DNA of 64,000 nt from Clitopilus passeckerianus (Eukaryota > Basidiomycota > Agaricomycetes > Agaricales > Entolomataceae): positions 620,001 to 684,000 of the forward strand of contig CALYLX010000142.1 of assembly GCA_944990035.1 (NCBI GenBank), given 5' to 3'. Below the pieces are notes generated by a model. The model had not been told where the DNA came from, searched no databases, and saw nothing but the letters and a program-made list of their open reading frames with translations. The number at the start of each line of letters is the position of its first letter. Position 1 is the stretch's first letter. The position numbers were made by a program, and so were the translations under genes. Of the stretch, positions 31,004-43,453 are shown piece by piece.

Positions 31004-33345
31004 TCATATCAATGCGTCGTCCCCATCCCCGTCAGAGTCCGAATCAACCGACATGTCCTCATCGGAAGAGTCATCACCAAGTGCAGAACACCTCCGCAAC
31101 TCAAACACGTCGCCGGTGCCTTCTTGTCTTAGGATACTAGGGGACAAAATCTTCGTCAGTCACCGTAGCATGAAGCATGAAATGAGAGACCTACTGATCA
31201 AACATCCCAATCGTCATTGCTTCCCCGTCTTCCTCCTCGTCGTCCTCAACAGGTCCAAGCCCAGCCAAAGCACGGACATAAATTTCTCTGTCCCTTGCTT
31301 CCCTGTCTCCCTCCCTGCCCCTCTCCAATTCATCATCCGTGGTGTCACCCCTTCCACTTTGATTCATTATGTCCTCGTCTTCACTACCACCGGTATACCC
31401 GCCATCAAGCCTTCTGACCCTCGTACGCGTCCTCGTTAGCCCGTGCTCACCAGCACCTGGAGCACCGCTCGACGCCGAATGCAACAGAACATTCTTCTCC
31501 ACACCACACGTAACGACACAGGGGAGCTGAGGATGGATCAAGACCGAGTTGACGATAGATTTGTGGCCCGTTAATCTGCAGAGTGGTGTAGAGAGCTGTG
31601 TGGGGATGACACATTGAATTGGATCGGTGCTGGTTGATGAGGCAGTGAATGCTAAGGCGGCGAAGGTAGTGAGATAAGAGGACTTGGAAAGGAGGGACAT
31701 TAAGAACCTTTGTTGTCGTTCTGCCAGTCTCCAGACGCCCAGCTGCTGGGGCTGATCTCTGTTCGGCGCTGGGAAAGCTCGGAGGTGCTGGGTATTTTCC
31801 AAACGTAACCTCGGAAATCTTCAGAACCGCTGGCGTAGAGCTGGTCTGAGGAAAGGCCTGCGGAGCCAAAAGTGCCGTGCTAGGTACGAATATTGAACGT
31901 CAGGCTTCGGAACATAAGTAGAGACGAAAGAGATGAACCTTGATTGTGCATGCATTAGAATAAATCCCGTCGGACTTCTTGGCAGGTCCGCCATTTGGTA
32001 GGTTTTGTCCGCTGCAGACTGCAAGTGGGTACGGGTCGGAGAGGCCGTATATTGTGGGGAGGTAATACTAGGAATTTGATGAGCCCCGAAAATGCTTGAA
32101 GGGAAAAGGTGGAAACTCACTAGGAATGTGACAGCAAGCTTTTCGCCCTCCTTGTCAAACGCTATACTGCTGACTTCAGGATGAGACAGGTCAAGCTGGT
32201 CGTTCATCCTCCGAGTTAGTCTGGTGGCATACTGGGTCGCAAGTCAGCCGAGGACCCAACTAAAAAGGCGAAAACTCACGTTCAATACCACGCCTCCTTC
32301 GTTTGATCTCCCGCTATATCCTCCAAAAGCCATCCTCATATCCCTCAGACATACATCACCGTAAGAGTCGCTGGTGACGAAGAGGTTTTCTGTAGTAGGA
32401 TGGTATTTGACGTCCGTAGCTTCATGGGTGAGCTGGATGATGTCGGAGGCCTTGTGTGAAGAGCGGTGAGGGCGGCCATTGGTACGAGGCTGGGGTGGCA
32501 CGCGAGTGTCATGTCGTGTGACACGTCCATCTGAGCTGGAAGTAAGAGTTGAGCAAGGTGCCAAGAGAAGCACTGGGTGTCAAATACCTTGCACTCAGAA
32601 ATATTTCGTCCGTATATGGGTGGCCAGAGATACCACGGATGTTGTCCTATGAAGGAGGAGTCACGTTAGCCGAGTTTCCTGGTGGGAGGAGGCAGCAACA
32701 CGTACGTCATGATGAAAGAATACACTGGCGTCCCCGCTCATTGAATGTTGCGCCAAAGGCGACGCCAGTTGGGTAATGTCATACTGAACAACCAAGTCGT
32801 CTATTCCTCCACTGGAGTTCTTGGAAGTAAGGAAAGAGAACTTGATGAGTAACAGGAACCCGACGTACGAGAAGAGGTATCGGTTATTGGCTGAAAATTC
32901 CACACAGAATATGTTTCCCTACACTTCTTCAGCTCGTGTATTTCAAGAAATTATGCCGGACATACTCTATGCCCACGAAGCATCCCATTGGGCTTGGCCA
33001 GATCGTCTTGATGCAAGTCCCAAAGAAACACCTTCAAATCTGTCCCACACCTAATGAGTGAACATCTGAGATGAACGCTGCCATTAACCGTACCATCACC
33101 ACCAGTAGCTAGCCATCTTCCATCTCCGGATGAGAAGGCTAGAGCGTTGACGCAGGATTTCGAGGCTGAGAGCGTCCTGGTGAAAGAGCTGTGTCAGAAA
33201 TACGCCAAATAACAACAGTCGATGAATCGTACCGAGAATACGGAAATCCATTAGCTTCGAACCTAGATATCAGCTTATCCGCTTGTCTGCTGAATTTCCA
33301 TGCTGGAGGTGTAGAGTAGGAAGATTGTACAATGTCAGGATGCAT
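31004..33345 (-). CDS. WD40-repeat protein, DCAF5-like CUL4 substrate receptor
   Basis: Multi-exon gene starting at ATG 33345 ('MHPDIVQSSYSTPPAWKF') and ending at 31004. WD40 units include 'SCVNALAFSSGDGRWLATGG'-'DDLKVFLWDLHQDD', 'ASVFCLEFSANNRYLFSGGI'-'DDLVVQYDI', 'PYTDEIFLSARDDGRVTRHD', 'ATDVKYHPTTENLFVTSDSY'-'GDVCLRDMR', 'LYASGSEDFRGYVWKIP' and 'LTGHKSIVNSVLIHPQLPCV'. A long gap rich in Asp/Glu/Arg follows. The C-terminus is strongly acidic ('SSDEDMSVDSDSDGDGDD'). A D-D-LKVFLWDL arrangement early on and the acidic tail resemble DDB1-CUL4-associated factors of the DCAF5/WDTC1 type; that specific role is inferred. One acceptor near 33040 (GGGACAG) was chosen because it restores the WD motif. 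Confidence 0.75.
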
Positions 33346-34282
33346 GTCGTATGGGGAGTGAACGTAATTGAGGTCATAGGCATTCAGATTTCAGCACTGC
33401 TGGGCTCTTCTTCCGCATGGTCCAACTTTTATCCGCCTTAGAACAGAATTCGTAAACAGTCTTTGAGGTTTCAGCACGCAAAAAACTTGTTTCGATAATG
33501 TGTCAAGAGGTAGGAGGAAAGCAGGCTGGACTTCCGGAGTTCGAATTTGTTTTCCAGTGATTGGCCATAACGGCTCCTTGAGCATTTACTCTACTCTGTG
33601 CTACTAAATGACTACAGTAAAGTCACTCGTCCGTCGCTATTGATGTGTCCTGTTCCTGGGGTAAAATGGAGTGGGAGGCGTATAAATTTCCCAACCAAGG
33701 TATGTGGTCTCTGATTGTTACAGACTAACTGCTTTGCGTCACGGTGTCGTGCCTAACCTGAGGGATGTGCAAATACATGTGGGTTACAAGGGGTATGAAG
33801 CCTTCACGGGTTGATCGCATCCTATCTTGGTTAGCTTAGGGTGTCGACTGAAATCCTCCGATTTGCATACGCCTTCAGGTGCTATCAGGGAATGTCTAGG
33901 GCATCCTGTGGGGCTATCTGTTGAATCTCCAGGTTTTCAGTGCTGCAAGTGTATTGGACTGAAAGCCCGATGGTTCAGGAGCCTAGTCTGGGTCTAACTA
34001 TCCAAATGTTGGGTCTTCGCATTGATCAATCGCTCCCTCATAACACCGGAACGCCCTGGTCCTAGCAGAAGCTCCCTGCCGACCCGTTCAGAAGGAATTA
34101 ACACCTGCGATTCGAATCCGTTGAAATCCGGATAGCCATGCCACGAAGTCGAAAGGGGCCAGCCCACGCATGTGTCAATATATTTGTTGGACAAGCCTTT
34201 TTGAACCATCCACCTGATCTACTTGGGTAAGATACAAATGTACGCACAGAGGGGAATTGGTATGGGTACACCACCTTTAAGT
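33346..34282. other. Intergenic, no gene recognised
   Basis: About 0.9 kb between the WD40 gene (minus) and the 3' end of the next minus-strand F-box gene. Short frames only; no conserved exon, RNA or repeat was recognised. Confidence 0.5.
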
Positions 34283-35932
34283 TCACAGGTTAATTGCACG
34301 CTTGAGTAGCTTGTTGAAATTGTCGAATTCCGCCTGTAAAGCTGGCCCGGCCCAAAGCGATGCAAACCCCTTCGCTGTTTCCAGCCTTGGAAAAAGGCGA
34401 AGAATGTACTGTAAAGCCTCCCGAAAGGACTCCAATGTGGAGTACTTTACGAACCTAATATGGCGTACGGAGTGACTCCCGGCGAAGCCATCTGGCAGAG
34501 AAGTGGGGCTGAATGGCCTGACTATGAGGGCAACCTCAAGCCGGATTAACCGTCGGGAGTGAGCGGCAATCGGGATCAGCCCTTCCAGTGTCATTCTGGT
34601 TGTAACTGGAGCTGATATATGACTCGGGCATAGCGTCAAAGATTGCAACTGAGGCCATTCATCCGGTATCTGGCGAAGCCAGGCATTTTCCGTCTTGTCG
34701 ACCAGGAAGCTTGACTCGAATTGGGTGATCTTTCGAAGTCGGAAAAGGGTAGAGAGTGTGGCGTTCGCAGCCTCGGGAGGGAAAGAAACCCTGTTGGGGC
34801 GCTGACTTTCTGGGACGAACCCGAGGAGGAAAAGGTACTCCAAGTCAGTAAACCGTGCAATTAATTCGGTTAGCCTGACAAGTCGATGGATAGCCTCCAG
34901 TTTGCCTATGGGCCTTAGATACAGTCTCGTAAGGGGGCCAGATAGAATTTGGAGAATGTTCAAGATATCTTGTAGGGGTATATACTGAAGGTCTAGGTCC
35001 ACTAGCTTGGTGAACGTATTGGGCTTAAAGCCCGATGTGTCAAGAACCCAGTTGCGTGGTTGAGTGATGGCGCAAATCGAGAGCTTCTTCACAACACTGA
35101 GACGTCCAAGTCCTTGTACGAGCTCCTCCTTGGCGTGCTCGGGGAAAATCTCAACCTCCGCAGTTTGAAGCTGCTGAAACCTGGATAGCCAAGACGGGAA
35201 GCTGAAAGGAATCTCTTTACTACCAATGTAGGCAGGTGCCTTAAGTGTAAGGACATTGCTACATTGCGCTCCGAAAATTTTGTAGAAGGAGGGAAGGAAT
35301 TGCCTCGTAGCCCCGAGTTGGCTCAGGTCGTCGATAAGGAGATGTTGGATAGAGGGATTCAGGGTCAGCTGGAACAGCGGAAAGAAACGGTGATCATTTA
35401 GGACGGAAGGAAACCTTAGAATTCGCATTGTCTTCAGATTGCTGAATATGTTCTTGCGTTCCTTATGGAATATAAGAGTCGCCAGAATATCTGAGGTGAC
35501 ATGATACGCATCGGTGACGCAAAAAACCTTGATCTTTGGCATGTAGTGATCGAATCTTGACCAGTCATCCTGCTGAATATCTCTGGTGAAGGACTTGCAT
35601 AAATGATCAGGGTTGATTCATACATAACAATATTAGGGGCGAGACTCACCACCTCGTGGAACGGATCTGATCCCTTGTACTTCATCTTCCATAAATCGTC
35701 CGGCATCACAGTGATGAGGGATGAAAGGTCGGCCTGGCACCTCCATAACTCGGCAAGAGCTGGTTCTGGAAATATGAATTAGCTCACCATTACCCAGCCG
35801 GCAGATTCTTACGAAGGCATACACACCTTGAAATGCTTGGCAAGTTCTGGCTAACCGTGCGAGTGTGGAATCTGTTTCTACGAAGCTGCAAATGAGCGAC
35901 CTGATCTCGAGTATCTGGAGGGCATGGTGCAT
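34283..35932 (-). CDS. F-box / LRR-like protein, divergent member
   Basis: Three exons. Exon 1 from ATG 35932 ('MHHALQILEIRSLICSF') ends within the F-box after 'LARTCQAFQ' at a phase-1 intron (GTGTGTATG). Exon 2 continues 'EPALAELWRCQADL' and 'ITVMPDDLWKMKYKGSDPF'. A second intron (GTGAGTC...TGCAAG) leads to 'SFTRDIQQDDWSRFDHYMPK' and the long LRR-like exon ending at 34283. Repeats include 'FSNLKTMRILRFPSVL', 'LNPSIQHLLIDDL' and 'WPQLQSLTLCPSH'. Unlike the other F-box genes here, its first intron interrupts the F-box instead of following it. It probably belongs to a different, older subfamily. It is a candidate SCF substrate receptor. Confidence 0.8.
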
Positions 35933-36225
35933 ATTGGCAGTTGGTTGTTATGGTATTGGTCTGTGAAGGAGGATAGCTGTGTCGGTTCTATCAACTCTGA
36001 TCTTTCCAGATCGACTCGGAGCCACCAGCATCTGCTATATTAGGCAAGCAACAGTCCCGTAAACGATCTTCCGAAGACCTCGGGCGTTACGTGTAAATAT
36101 TTCTGTAGTTCGTTGAAGTTGGGGAAGTCAAGTCAATAATCAAGCACGCTGGAACACTATAAACGAGTGATTTTGGTATATCATGACATACGTCCTTCCA
36201 TAGTGATATGATTGAACGTACAAAA
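35933..36225. other. Short intergenic gap
   Basis: This gap holds the promoter of the F-box gene (minus) and the 3' end of the EBP2 gene. No other feature is seen. Confidence 0.4.
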
Positions 36226-37819
36226 TTACCGCCTACTTCTTGCAGCCATCCTCTTACTCTTCCCAGGTCTGCCAGATCCACCTCCCGAGTTCCCACCTCG
36301 TCCACCTCTGCCCGCAAAGCCGCCTTTTCCACCCCTACCTGCAGAGCCGCCCCTTCCACCTCTTCCACCGCCTCCACCTCTCTTCGGTCCGAAATCATCC
36401 GTTGAATCCCTCGTATTCTGCTTGCTCCTCTTATTGCCTCGACCAAACCCGTACTTCGAGTCCCTTCCTCTCCTATTGAGGCCTCCTCTCGCACCGCCAG
36501 CAGCACCTCCCCTTTGACCGCCAGCAGCACCTCCTCTCGTCCTCTTCGAAGGCCGATCCGCAATAGCATCCTCAACCGCAACATCGAAATCCTCATCCTT
36601 CCCACCCGCAGCACCATCCAACATATCCCCTCTCTTCCTCTTGAGTCCCTTCAACCTCTCCTCCATACCCTTCTTGTCCCTCTCCCTCTCTTTCAGCTTC
36701 TCCAGCTGCACCTGTTTGCCGAACTTCTTCCCTTCCCTTTCTTTGCGTTTGTCCTCGCTCTTTTTGATGCTGGCGGTTTCGTCAAGGAGACGTTGGCGGA
36801 TACGCTCCATGTGGGCGTCGGATTTGACCATCTCGGCGAAGTAGTCGGAGGGACGGGTGAAGGGGAAGGAGTGTTTGGCGGCGAGGGTGCGGGCGGTGTT
36901 GGCGGAGTGGAGGGCTTGCTTGTAGCTGGTGTAGACAAATTTGTGTTAGCTATGGTAAAATGAGGAGGAAGAGGTGGGACGTACAAAGATAGTTCACGGT
37001 TTAAGTCGTCGTTCACATCGACATCTATCGTTTCGGGGTAGGACACGGCAAGAGTTTCTGTCCATGGCATGGAAGGATCGAGCTGGAAGGTCTCTCGTAT
37101 ACGTTTGAGTGCAACCTGAATAGAACAAATAGACAAATTAGGATTGAGTGCACAAGGAAGAGAGCGGACCAGGAACGTACCTCATTGTCAATCTCAAGCT
37201 TTTGTTTTGGAACGACATCTTCGTCGACTATACCATCTACATCCTCGAGGGCAACTTCTTGCTCCTCGTATTCATCTTCCTCATCAACCTCCTGATCTTC
37301 CGCATCGTCGCCCTCCTCCTCATCTTCACCTTCTAACTCTTCGTCGCTGAGGCTTCCGCTATCCTGTTCGCCGTCAAGCTCCAGCTCCTCGTCTTCGTCT
37401 TCATCCTCTTCCTCTTCGTCTTCGTCTTCCTCATCATCATCATCAAAGGCTCCAAGTTGTGCACGATCAAAGTCATCAAGCCCGTCGTCTCCAAGAGCTT
37501 TCATGAGCCGAGCCATGCCTTCTTCATCAACACCGTCGTCGTCCTCATCACTATCCTCCTCATCGTCTTCGACATCTTCATCATCATCTTCTTGAGGAAT
37601 CTCGTCTTCAACATCAGCCATGGCTCCGCTAGCAAGCTCTCCAACTTGCTCCGCTTCTTTTTCCTTCTCTTTCAGCAGTGTAGTTTCTTTTGATTCCTTT
37701 GAGGGTTTCACGGCTTTTGCAGGTGCAGAGTCCCCAGTAGGCCAAGAGAAGCTATCATCCAGAGACTGCCGAGGTTTTGAGCCGCTACTTTTACTTTTTG
37801 CTTGTTTTGTGCGTGCCAT
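36226..37819 (-). CDS. EBP2: rRNA-processing protein EBP2
   Basis: Nucleolar protein needed for 60S ribosomal subunit maturation. Exon 1 starts at ATG 37819 ('MARTKQAKSKSSGSKPRQSL') and is dominated by a long Asp/Glu tract (about residues 80-190). Later exons give the conserved core: 'VALKRIRETFQLDPSMPWTE', 'TLAVSYPETIDVDVNDDLNR', 'ELSFYKQALHSANTARTLAA' and 'PFTRPSDYFAEMVKSDAHME'. The coiled basic 'RIRQRLLDETASIKKSEDKR' and 'REGKKFGKQVQLEKLKERER' segment then ends in an Arg/Gly-rich tail. This acidic-core-basic/RGG order matches fungal EBP2. Two short introns (donors GTACGTTCC and GTACGTCCC) keep the core in frame. All family landmarks are present. Confidence 0.93.
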
Positions 37820-38089
37820 TGTAGCTGAGAGTCTGGCACGAGCAGCTTGAACTCAGCAAACCTCGGAATCTGTTCCAACTTTTTTCGAGAGGCCGTCTGA
37901 TCCTAACAAATGCAAATAACCATCTCTTTGCGGGAATAACTAAATGGAGAAAGCAAGCCAATTTCAAGGCTTGGTGCTTTGATCAAAGCGCTCAGCCGAA
38001 CACCACCACGGCCATTGACTGCTTGATACTGGAAGTCCCGAGTTCATTGGCTTCATTACCTGGGAATCTATACAAATAAATTCAAAGCC

Positions 38090-41000
38090 ATGCCAATCGA
38101 CGACACAGTCGAAAAACGAGAGCCCTCTCCGAATCTTAACACACCAGATGATCAGGATCCGACCAGCCCGTCAGTCAAAGCCCCCGAAAAGAAGGATGGA
38201 TTCTTCGATTACTTAGAGGAGAAGCATATGCAGCATGTTCGTAATAGACTCCATATTAACTTCATAAGCCAGCCTAACCTCAATAACTCACCTTTCCCTC
38301 GTGTGCCACGATGATGTGCTACACCACTCAGATTGAAGAGAAGTTCTGGGCACAACGACGAACTTCAGATGCTGCATTGGACCCTTCATTTGCTAGTACA
38401 TTGAAGCAGCAGATGTCTGGAAGTCAGCATGAAGATCAGAATTCAAGTGCTGTTATCGAAGAGGAGGATGAAGAGGCGATACTGAATGCAGAGCGACATG
38501 CTACTGGTAAGCCAGCCTACGACATATCCAGGATGTACAGCTCAACAGTTCTTCCCCGCATCAGAACCTCTCTATAACAGTGAATATGACTCCATCTTCA
38601 AATCATTCCAACGATGCCTCGAGCTCCGTGACAAATACATGGGCAGGTCCCTCCAACGCCTCGGAGACAACCCCAAAGACCACGATGGGAATCCCAAGGG
38701 CCTCGATGGCTTCCATCCAGATACCGTTCATGATGAAGCATCCACACCTCGGTCTGATCACCTCGACCCCTGGAAAATCTACCCCAAGCCTCCGCCCCCT
38801 CATTGGCACTGGACGGAACATAAAGTTGTGAACAAGACCAACGACCCAGTACCAGAGGAGCCGAAGGAGTTCAAGTTTGAGGATTGTGATATTCCTGGAG
38901 AACATGAGGGATGGACGTTTGAGATGGATGGTAAAGGTGTTTACCAAGTTTACGATAGTCCTATTAAGGGTAAGCAGCTTTTTTTTGTGGTGAAATATCA
39001 GGTTCTGGGCTAATGTTGCCTTACTCCAGAGGACGCAGAGAAGAAACCTGCCTTTGAAATTCCTGATATCAGGGAATACTTCGTCGACCTGGAATATGTT
39101 CTTGGCGTGATATCCGACGGGCCAACAAAGAGCTTCGCATTCCGCAGGCTGAAGTACCTGGCGAGCAAGTTCACAATGTACACACTCCTTCACGAATTCC
39201 AAGAGTTGGCGGATATGAAGGTTGGTCCTGTGGAACACATTTTGACTGGGGTTTTCTCTGACCATTCTTTTTAGAGGGTGCCTCACAGGGACTTCTATAA
39301 CGTCCGTAAAGTCGACACTCACGTTCATCACTCCAGCAGCATGAACCAGAAGCACTTGCTCCGTTTCATCAAGTCAAAGATGAAACGCAGCCCAGATGTA
39401 TGTTTTCCATCTTCCTCTTCCCATTTGAGCCCTATATCTCATCACCTCCCACTAGGACGTCGTCATCTTCCGAGATGGGCAACACCTAACTCTTGCCCAA
39501 GTCTTCGAATCGCTTAAACTGACAGCATATGAGCTGTCTATCGATACCTTGGACATGCACGCACACTATGACTCTTTCCACCGGTTTGACAAGTTCAATC
39601 TCAAGTATAACCCGATTGGAGAGTCGAGGTTGAGGGAGATCTTCTTGAAGACGGATAATCTCATCAAGGGGAGGTATCTGGCCGAGATCACCAAAGGTAC
39701 CGTTTGCTTTACCCTCTTCCTAGATTCGTGGTGATAGATTCGTGGTGCAGAGGTCATGACGGATCTCGAACAAAGCAAATATCAAAACTGCGAATGGAGA
39801 ATCAGTATTTACGGCCGTTCAACGGACGAATGGGACAAGCTCGCAAAATGGGTTATCAATAACAAGTTATTCTCGCATAATGTGAGGTGGTTGATCCAGG
39901 TTCCGCGGTTGTACGAAGTCTACAAGGCAAATGGGTCGGTCAAGACGTTCGAGGATATTGTCAAAAGTACGCTTCTTCCCATATCTCCCAGGAACAAGAA
40001 AACATGTTGATCCAGCCCCATCCTACAGACGTCTTTAGACCACTTTTCGAAGTAACGAAGGACCCTACAAGCCATCCCGAATTACACGTCTTCCTCCAAC
40101 GTGTCATTGGGTTTGACACCGTCGACGATGAATCCAAAGCCGAGAGAAGGATTCATAAGAAATATCCTTACCCCAGAGTCTGGGATTCTGCACAAAGCCC
40201 GCCTTATTCATACTGGGTGTACTACATGTTTGCGAACATGGCGAGTTTGAACCATTGGAGGAGGGCGAGGGGATTCAGTACGTATTCTCTTATTAATTAT
40301 GTGGTAATGCTAACGAGCCGTAGGCACATTCGTCTTCCGACCTCACTGCGGTGAAGCTGGAGATACTGATCACTTGACGTCCGCCTTCCTCACCTCCCAC
40401 TCCATCTCCCATGGCATCCTTCTTCGCAAAGTCCCAGCACTTCAATACCTCTTCTACCTAAAGCAGATCGGCCTCGCTATGAGCCCACTCAGCAACAACG
40501 CCTTGTTCTTGACATATGAGAGGAATCCTCTTCCGGATTTCTTCAAGACGGGGTTGAATGTCAGTCTAAGTACGGACGATCCGCTGCAGTTCCATTTCAC
40601 CAAGGTTTACCCGCTTTACCCATCCTCTCGAAGATAATACTGAATTCCGCCGCTCAGGAACCACTCTTGGAGGAGTACAGCGTGGCTGCACACATTTACA
40701 AGTTCTCTCAATCCTCCCTCGCAGAGCTCGCTCGCAACTCAGTTGTACAGAGCGGCTTCGAGATGGAGATCAAACGACACTGGTTAGGCCACCAATGGTA
40801 CCTACCAGGAGCTCCTGGGAACGATATCCACAAGGTCAGTTGACGTCTTACCCATTTACCCATCTACAACCCACACAAGTACTGACTGGCACACAAACAG
40901 ACCAACGTCCCAGACATCCGTCTCGCCTACCGTCACCACACCCTCCAGAGCGAGCTCGACATGATTCGGGGCCGCAAGTCTGTCAACTTCACGACGTCAT

Positions 41001-41179
41001 CTACGTATGCCAGTACATCTCCGGATGCGACTCGCGTCGGGCCTGGTGGAACACTGCCCAAGCTAGGATTGACGCCGGAGGTGCCGTATACGATGTTGCC
41101 GAATGTGGATGCAGCTGCTGCATCTGTGGCGGCGTCTGGTGTAGGACTTGGAGTTGGTGGGGGAACGAGCAATATATGA
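38090..41179 (+). CDS. AMD1: AMP deaminase
   Basis: Purine-nucleotide enzyme converting AMP to IMP and ammonia. At least eight exons run from ATG 38090 ('[20 protein letters not shown]') to 41179. Key segments: '[20 protein letters not shown]' (HxH zinc site), '[20 protein letters not shown]', '[20 protein letters not shown]', '[20 protein letters not shown]', '[20 protein letters not shown]' (HCGE catalytic motif), '[20 protein letters not shown]', '[20 protein letters not shown]' (SxDDP metal and base-binding motif) and '[18 protein letters not shown]'. Introns are 50-60 nt, and each junction restores the conserved protein. The C-terminal tail is Ala/Gly-rich. Catalytic His, Glu and Asp residues are all present. 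Confidence 0.96.
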
Positions 41180-41471
41180 TTGCCATACCGTCTGCTGTTG
41201 CGATGTTTAACTACGAAATGATATACCTGTCAATACGAACTTCTCATCGTAGATGGCAACTATTCCTCCAATCATGAGGTCTGATTAATGTGGAGTGTAT
41301 TCCATGCACTCCCATTCAAATTCTCTCCCTCAAATTCGTGTGCAATGTCAAGTCCAACGAGCGAGTGCTAATAACCCCTTCGTCTAGAACCACGCACACG
41401 AAAATCGTCCAAAAAGGATGGGACATGCTGGGCCAAAAAATATTATTCTGAGCGACCGGGATAACCAAAGC

Positions 41472-41571
41472 TCGGATACAGGGAATCGAACCCCGAGCTG
41501 CCGCTTTCAAGCCATTCCTTACTCAAATTGAAACTGAGAAGTGGCAATGTTCACCATTACACCATATCCGG
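41472..41571 (-). tRNA. tRNA-Glu-like (CTC) with intron, stem mismatches
   Basis: The minus strand has the tRNA-Glu acceptor, D- and T-arms (T-loop TTCGATT) and a CTC anticodon followed by a 29-30 nt intron. The first acceptor base pair (C1-A72) and one anticodon-stem pair (GCCAC against GCGGC) are broken. It may be a decaying copy or a weak functional gene. Confidence 0.55.
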
Positions 41572-41716
41572 CTATGTTCCCTGAAGAGCCATGGGGATTA
41601 TGAACCGAACACCTTATACTACTACCTGAACGTCTATGGGTCATTGCTACCAATGTTTCTGGATCACGGGAGTACTTTGATAAGCACATCAAAAAAGTTG
41701 AATTCCTAACCAAGCT

Positions 41717-41816
41717 CAGATACAGGGAATCGAACCCTGAGCCTCTGCCTCCCCAAAGAAGTCCATGATCCAACCTCCACGAGATGCGACAATGTTAGCC
41801 ATTACACCACATCCGA
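41717..41816 (-). pseudogene. Degenerate tRNA-Glu-like copy with intron
   Basis: Recognisable acceptor and T-loop halves surround an anticodon region with several changes: the 5' stem is GTCGC, the loop begins ATCTCG, and the 3' stem is altered. The acceptor 3' strand also differs (TATCTGA). It is best read as a tRNA pseudogene. Confidence 0.6.
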
Positions 41817-42070
41817 GCGTACCTTCTTTGTGGTCTCGTCATATTTGAGGATTAGAATGCAGAGTCGAGGAGGTTACCACATTGAGGGTCAAGATATCGA
41901 TATCTAAAGGTTACATTTGAAGTATTAGACTGATATGTTTGAATGTAATGGGATGGCACAGGCAGAAAAAATCCAATTAGTGATCCAAAAAAGCTGAGAA
42001 ATTAAGAGTGATATATGCCAGCGTCGGTGTCTAACCCCCAAATACATTATGAATCAGGGAGGATTTAAAC

Positions 42071-42166
42071 TCGGATACGGGGAATCGAACCCCGAGCTGC
42101 CGCGTTCTTTGGAAGAGTTAAACACTACATGAGAGGCGGCAATGTTGGCCGTTACACCATATCCGA
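42071..42166 (-). tRNA. tRNA-Glu (CTC) with 25-nt intron
   Basis: The minus strand folds as an intact tRNA-Glu identical in stems to the copy at 4925-4995. A 25-nt intron follows position 37 (loop CTCTCA, then the intron, then C and GCGGC). One D-loop change (GGCCAAC) is present. Total length of 96 equals the 71-nt tRNA plus the intron. Confidence 0.88.
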
Positions 42167-42391
42167 GGATATCTGTTATGAAGGTAGTTCATATATGCGG
42201 AGAGCTCTGGTAGAACGTACCTCGCATCTCGAGCCCAGCATGCGTCTATGTGATACGGAAAAAAAGAACAGCGAGGAAGCCGTCGAGATCCCCAAACTCT
42301 GTCGTTGTGCGAGTCGCTTGATATTTGTGTTGGAACACCCCACATATCCTAGCAGAAGCTAAAAAGCTATTCTGGATCTTTTGCATCATAC

Positions 42392-42488
42392 TCAGATTAA
42401 GGGAATTGAACCCCTAACTGCCGTGTCCCTCAAGTGTACCATAGTAAATCCACGAGAGGCAGCGACTTAGCCGTTGCGCCATATCCGA
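42392..42488 (-). pseudogene. Degenerate tRNA-Glu-like copy with intron
   Basis: Related to the intact neighbours but with many changes. The 3' acceptor is TAATCTGA, the T-arm is AGGGG-TTCAATT-CCCTT, the D-arm lacks the ACATT segment, and the anticodon stem is GCTGC/ACGGC. Folding is doubtful. Confidence 0.6.
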
Positions 42489-42695
42489 GTTTCCAGCCTC
42501 TTCTCGTTTGGTCCAGTGTGAAGTAGAAGATTATCGAGATGCAATCGATTACAGATCATGGGACCAGTCAGAGCCAGACCAGAGGCTGACGTCAACTGCT
42601 AGATGTAGTCGTAGGGCTAGACACATAGGCAAATCCACGTAAGACACACTTTAACCTGGAAAAGACCAAAAACGACCAATTTTTGAAGAGCATCC

Positions 42696-42791
42696 TCGGA
42701 TATGGGGAATCGAACCCCGAGCTGCCGCGTTCTATGCATGCGTTGAAAACTTTATGAGAGGCGGCAATGTTAGCCATTGCGCCATATCCGA
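42696..42791 (-). tRNA. tRNA-Glu (CTC) with 25-nt intron
   Basis: Intact minus-strand cloverleaf: the acceptor is TCGGATA/TATCCGA, the anticodon stem GCCGC/GCGGC carries the CTC anticodon, and a 25-nt intron follows position 37. The D-arm reads GCGC instead of GTGT on one side and one T-stem position differs, both tolerable. It shares a related 3'-flank with the copy at 42392-42488. Confidence 0.82.
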
Positions 42792-43453
42792 GTTTCTAGC
42801 CATTTCTCGTATCACCCGGTGTGAAGTAAGAGATTATCTCGATCGGGTGGGTCTCCCAATGTCATAATCTGGACGGAGAGAACGGAGGAAACGAGATCGA
42901 GCGCGGATGTCAATACGTAGGTGGTTGTGGTTGTGGGCGTAGGGTTAGACGCGGAGACGGAAATAGAAAGACACGCTAGAAAATCCACATAGGACACACA
43001 GGCCACACAGGAGGAGGCTCGGAACGGACGTGTCGATTGCGTGTCCAAAGACTGAACCAGTGAGGAAAGAGCAATCAAGTAGGTACCGCCACGAATGTGG
43101 GGGTGGATTCAGGCACAGGTGGTAGTAGGATGCAGACGAGCGATAGACGAGTACGGACTGTACACTGCAGTGATGTTAAAGAGACGAGGAGAGGAGAAGA
43201 GGCGATGAATACACTGAATAGCTATACGTTGAAGATAGAGTAGGCGTCAAGCAGAATAGCCGATGGCAATGACCAATGACATCGTAGACCGATGAAAGCG
43301 GCGGCTGTGTCGGTTGGGTTACCTGCAGTGATCATATTTAGCTACCACCACCTTCGTCCTCGTCTCTTTTTCCTTTTCCTACACCTTTCCTCTACACCTC
43401 CACACCAAACCTGCACACCATACTATAGCACCAAGAATACCCTCGCACAACGC
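42792..43453. other. Intergenic / promoter region of the E2-F-box gene
   Basis: Begins with about 150 nt resembling the DNA downstream of the tRNA-like copy at 42392-42488 (duplicated flank). The rest, to the ATG at 43454, holds the promoter and 5' leader of the E2-F-box gene. No separate gene was recognised. Confidence 0.45.

Noticed and set aside
36208..36963. Plus-strand Pro/Leu-rich frames
   Set aside because: Complement of the RGG and basic tail of EBP2.
42812..43078. 88-codon minus-strand frame that could be a small secreted protein
   Set aside because: It falls in the duplicated tRNA flank, and the matching part of the other copy is not open; no signal peptide pattern is convincing.
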